64,000 bases of DNA from positions 27,586 to 91,585 of the forward strand of contig NZ_PIPN01000007.1 in assembly GCF_003986955.1 (NCBI RefSeq), read 5' to 3'. The notes under the pieces were generated by a model. The model saw nothing but the letters and a program-made list of their open reading frames with translations, did no database searches and was not told the origin of the DNA. The first letter of the stretch is position 1, and every line of letters starts with the position of its first letter. The position numbers and the translations under genes were made by a program. Origin of the DNA: Aliidiomarina sedimenti. Lineage in GTDB: Bacteria; Pseudomonadota; Gammaproteobacteria; Enterobacterales; Alteromonadaceae. Of this stretch, positions 63,677 to 64,000 are shown piece by piece.

Positions 63677-63768
63677 TCAGGCGCGGGGCTTGAATCTTGA
63701 ATGGGAACGAGATGGTCGATGGGCAACCCAGGCGCGGGGCTTGAATCTTGAATGGGAACGAGATGGTG
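63667..63768 (+). repeat. Two tandem 51-bp repeat units
   Basis: Units 63667-63717 and 63718-63768 are 51 bases each. They share GATGGG, differ at four of the next bases, and are then identical over 39 bases (63678-63716 and 63729-63767). The unit contains TTGAAT twice. It lies in the gap between the SDR gene and the rrn terminator. Confidence 0.9.
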
Positions 63769-63817
63769 AACGTTGCTGGCACCTGCAGACCCATTCAAGA
63801 TTCAAGCCCCGCGCCTG
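63729..63817. repeat. 28-bp inverted copy of the repeat core
   Basis: Bases 63790-63817 are the exact reverse complement of 28 bases in each tandem unit (63678-63705 and 63729-63756). With the nearer copy it makes a 28-base-pair stem around a 33-base loop; the farther copy offers an alternative pairing. Confidence 0.9.
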
Positions 63818-63836
63818 CTGTAGTGCTACGCAAACG

Positions 63837-63865
63837 AAAAAACCCCAGCCGGATGGCTGGGGTTT
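63837..63865 (-). terminator. Intrinsic terminator of the rrn operon
   Basis: CCCCAGCC (63843-63850) pairs with GGCTGGGG (63855-63862) around a GGAT loop, extended by A-T pairs. Six A on the left supply the U-run for the minus-strand transcript. It lies just downstream of 5S rRNA. Confidence 0.92.
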
Positions 63866-63877
63866 CTTTCGTTTGGA

Positions 63878-63996
63878 TGCCTGGCGGTGTCCTACTCTCA
63901 CATGGGGAGGCCCCACACTACCATCGGCGCTGACATGTTTCACTACTGAGTTCGGAATGGATTCAGGTGGTTCCACGTCGCTATGGCCGCCAGACA
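63878..63996 (-). rRNA. rrf: 5S ribosomal RNA
   Basis: The minus strand reads as a gammaproteobacterial 5S rRNA. It begins TGTCTGGCGGCCATAGCG, has CCGAACTCAG in loop C, GCGCCGATGGTAGTGTGGGG in the conserved middle, and ends CCGCCAGGCA, which pairs with the 5' end. The length is about 119 bases. The rest of the operon (23S, tRNAs, 16S) would lie beyond the right edge. A perfect terminator follows. The end positions are placed by base pairing of the termini and may be off by a base or two. Confidence 0.95.
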
Positions 63997-64000
63997 AATT

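Noticed and set aside
63501..63794. 98-codon N-terminal extension of the SDR gene, with a repeated FKIQAPRL
   Set aside because: The extension comes from the 51-bp (17-codon) repeat and the G-rich tract, is low complexity, and GGAGGA before 63500 marks the true start.
1..64000. CRISPR arrays, tRNA genes, prophage, insertion sequences or a defence island
   Set aside because: No regularly spaced repeats, no convincing tRNA T-arms outside coding sequence, no transposase, integrase or phage genes were seen; the region is syntenic core genome.

Overview
The window is a stretch of gammaproteobacterial core chromosome. Several gene blocks keep the order known from Escherichia coli: tkt-metK-rsmE-gshB-yqgE-ruvX; rapA-rluA-djlA-lptD-surA-pdxA-rsmA-apaG-apaH; hrpB-mrcB; sfsA-dksA-gluQ-pcnB-folK-panB-panC; ppa-fbp-mpl. 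Another block (tyrS, M23 peptidase, anmK, erpA, DUF6776) keeps the order known from Pseudomonas. Lineage markers such as PanP, DUF3718, TIGR03899, TIGR04219, an OPAA-type prolidase and MetJ control of metK point to Alteromonadales, probably Idiomarinaceae. That placement is inferred from gene content and not from a database search.

Layout. 1-7.0 kb: partial tkt, metK (MetJ operator upstream), rsmE, gshB, yqgE, ruvX, an unrecognised 96-residue protein with a periplasmic transglutaminase-like protease, and PIN-PhoH. 7.2-20.8 kb: rapA, rluA, a DUF3530 protein, djlA, the cell-wall recycling pair amgK-murU, then the long lptD-surA-pdxA-rsmA-apaG-apaH operon. 20.9-32.9 kb: a chemoreceptor, tyrS, an M23 endopeptidase, anmK, prolidase, DUF3718, erpA, DUF6776, hemJ, a catalytic ATCase chain and hemL. 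33-43 kb: maeA, mrcB, hrpB, pepB, sfsA, dksA, gluQ. 43-53 kb: pcnB-folK-panB-panC facing a minus-strand run mpl-ubiX-yadG-yadH-trmB-like-panP. 53-60 kb: fbp, ppa, an ABC/DUF3299 locus with a histidine-rich permease, and a response regulator with DUF3369, a degenerate GGDEF and an EAL domain. 60-64 kb: TIGR03899, TIGR04219, PCuAC, a small membrane protein, an SDR dehydrogenase, an unusual repeat region, and the 5S rRNA end of an rrn operon.

Themes. Peptidoglycan recycling is well represented (AnmK, AmgK, MurU, Mpl, plus an M23 endopeptidase and PBP1b). Pantothenate synthesis pairs PanB/PanC with the PLP-type aspartate decarboxylase PanP, which supplies beta-alanine. HemL, HemJ and ErpA cover haem and Fe-S steps. 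Outer-membrane assembly is represented by LptD and SurA.

No prophage, insertion sequence, CRISPR array, tRNA gene or obvious defence system was seen. The least ordinary parts are the histidine-rich ABC/DUF3299 locus (54.9-57.4 kb) and the direct/inverted repeats and G-rich tract next to the rrn terminator (63.5-63.9 kb). Neither is shown here to be a new system.
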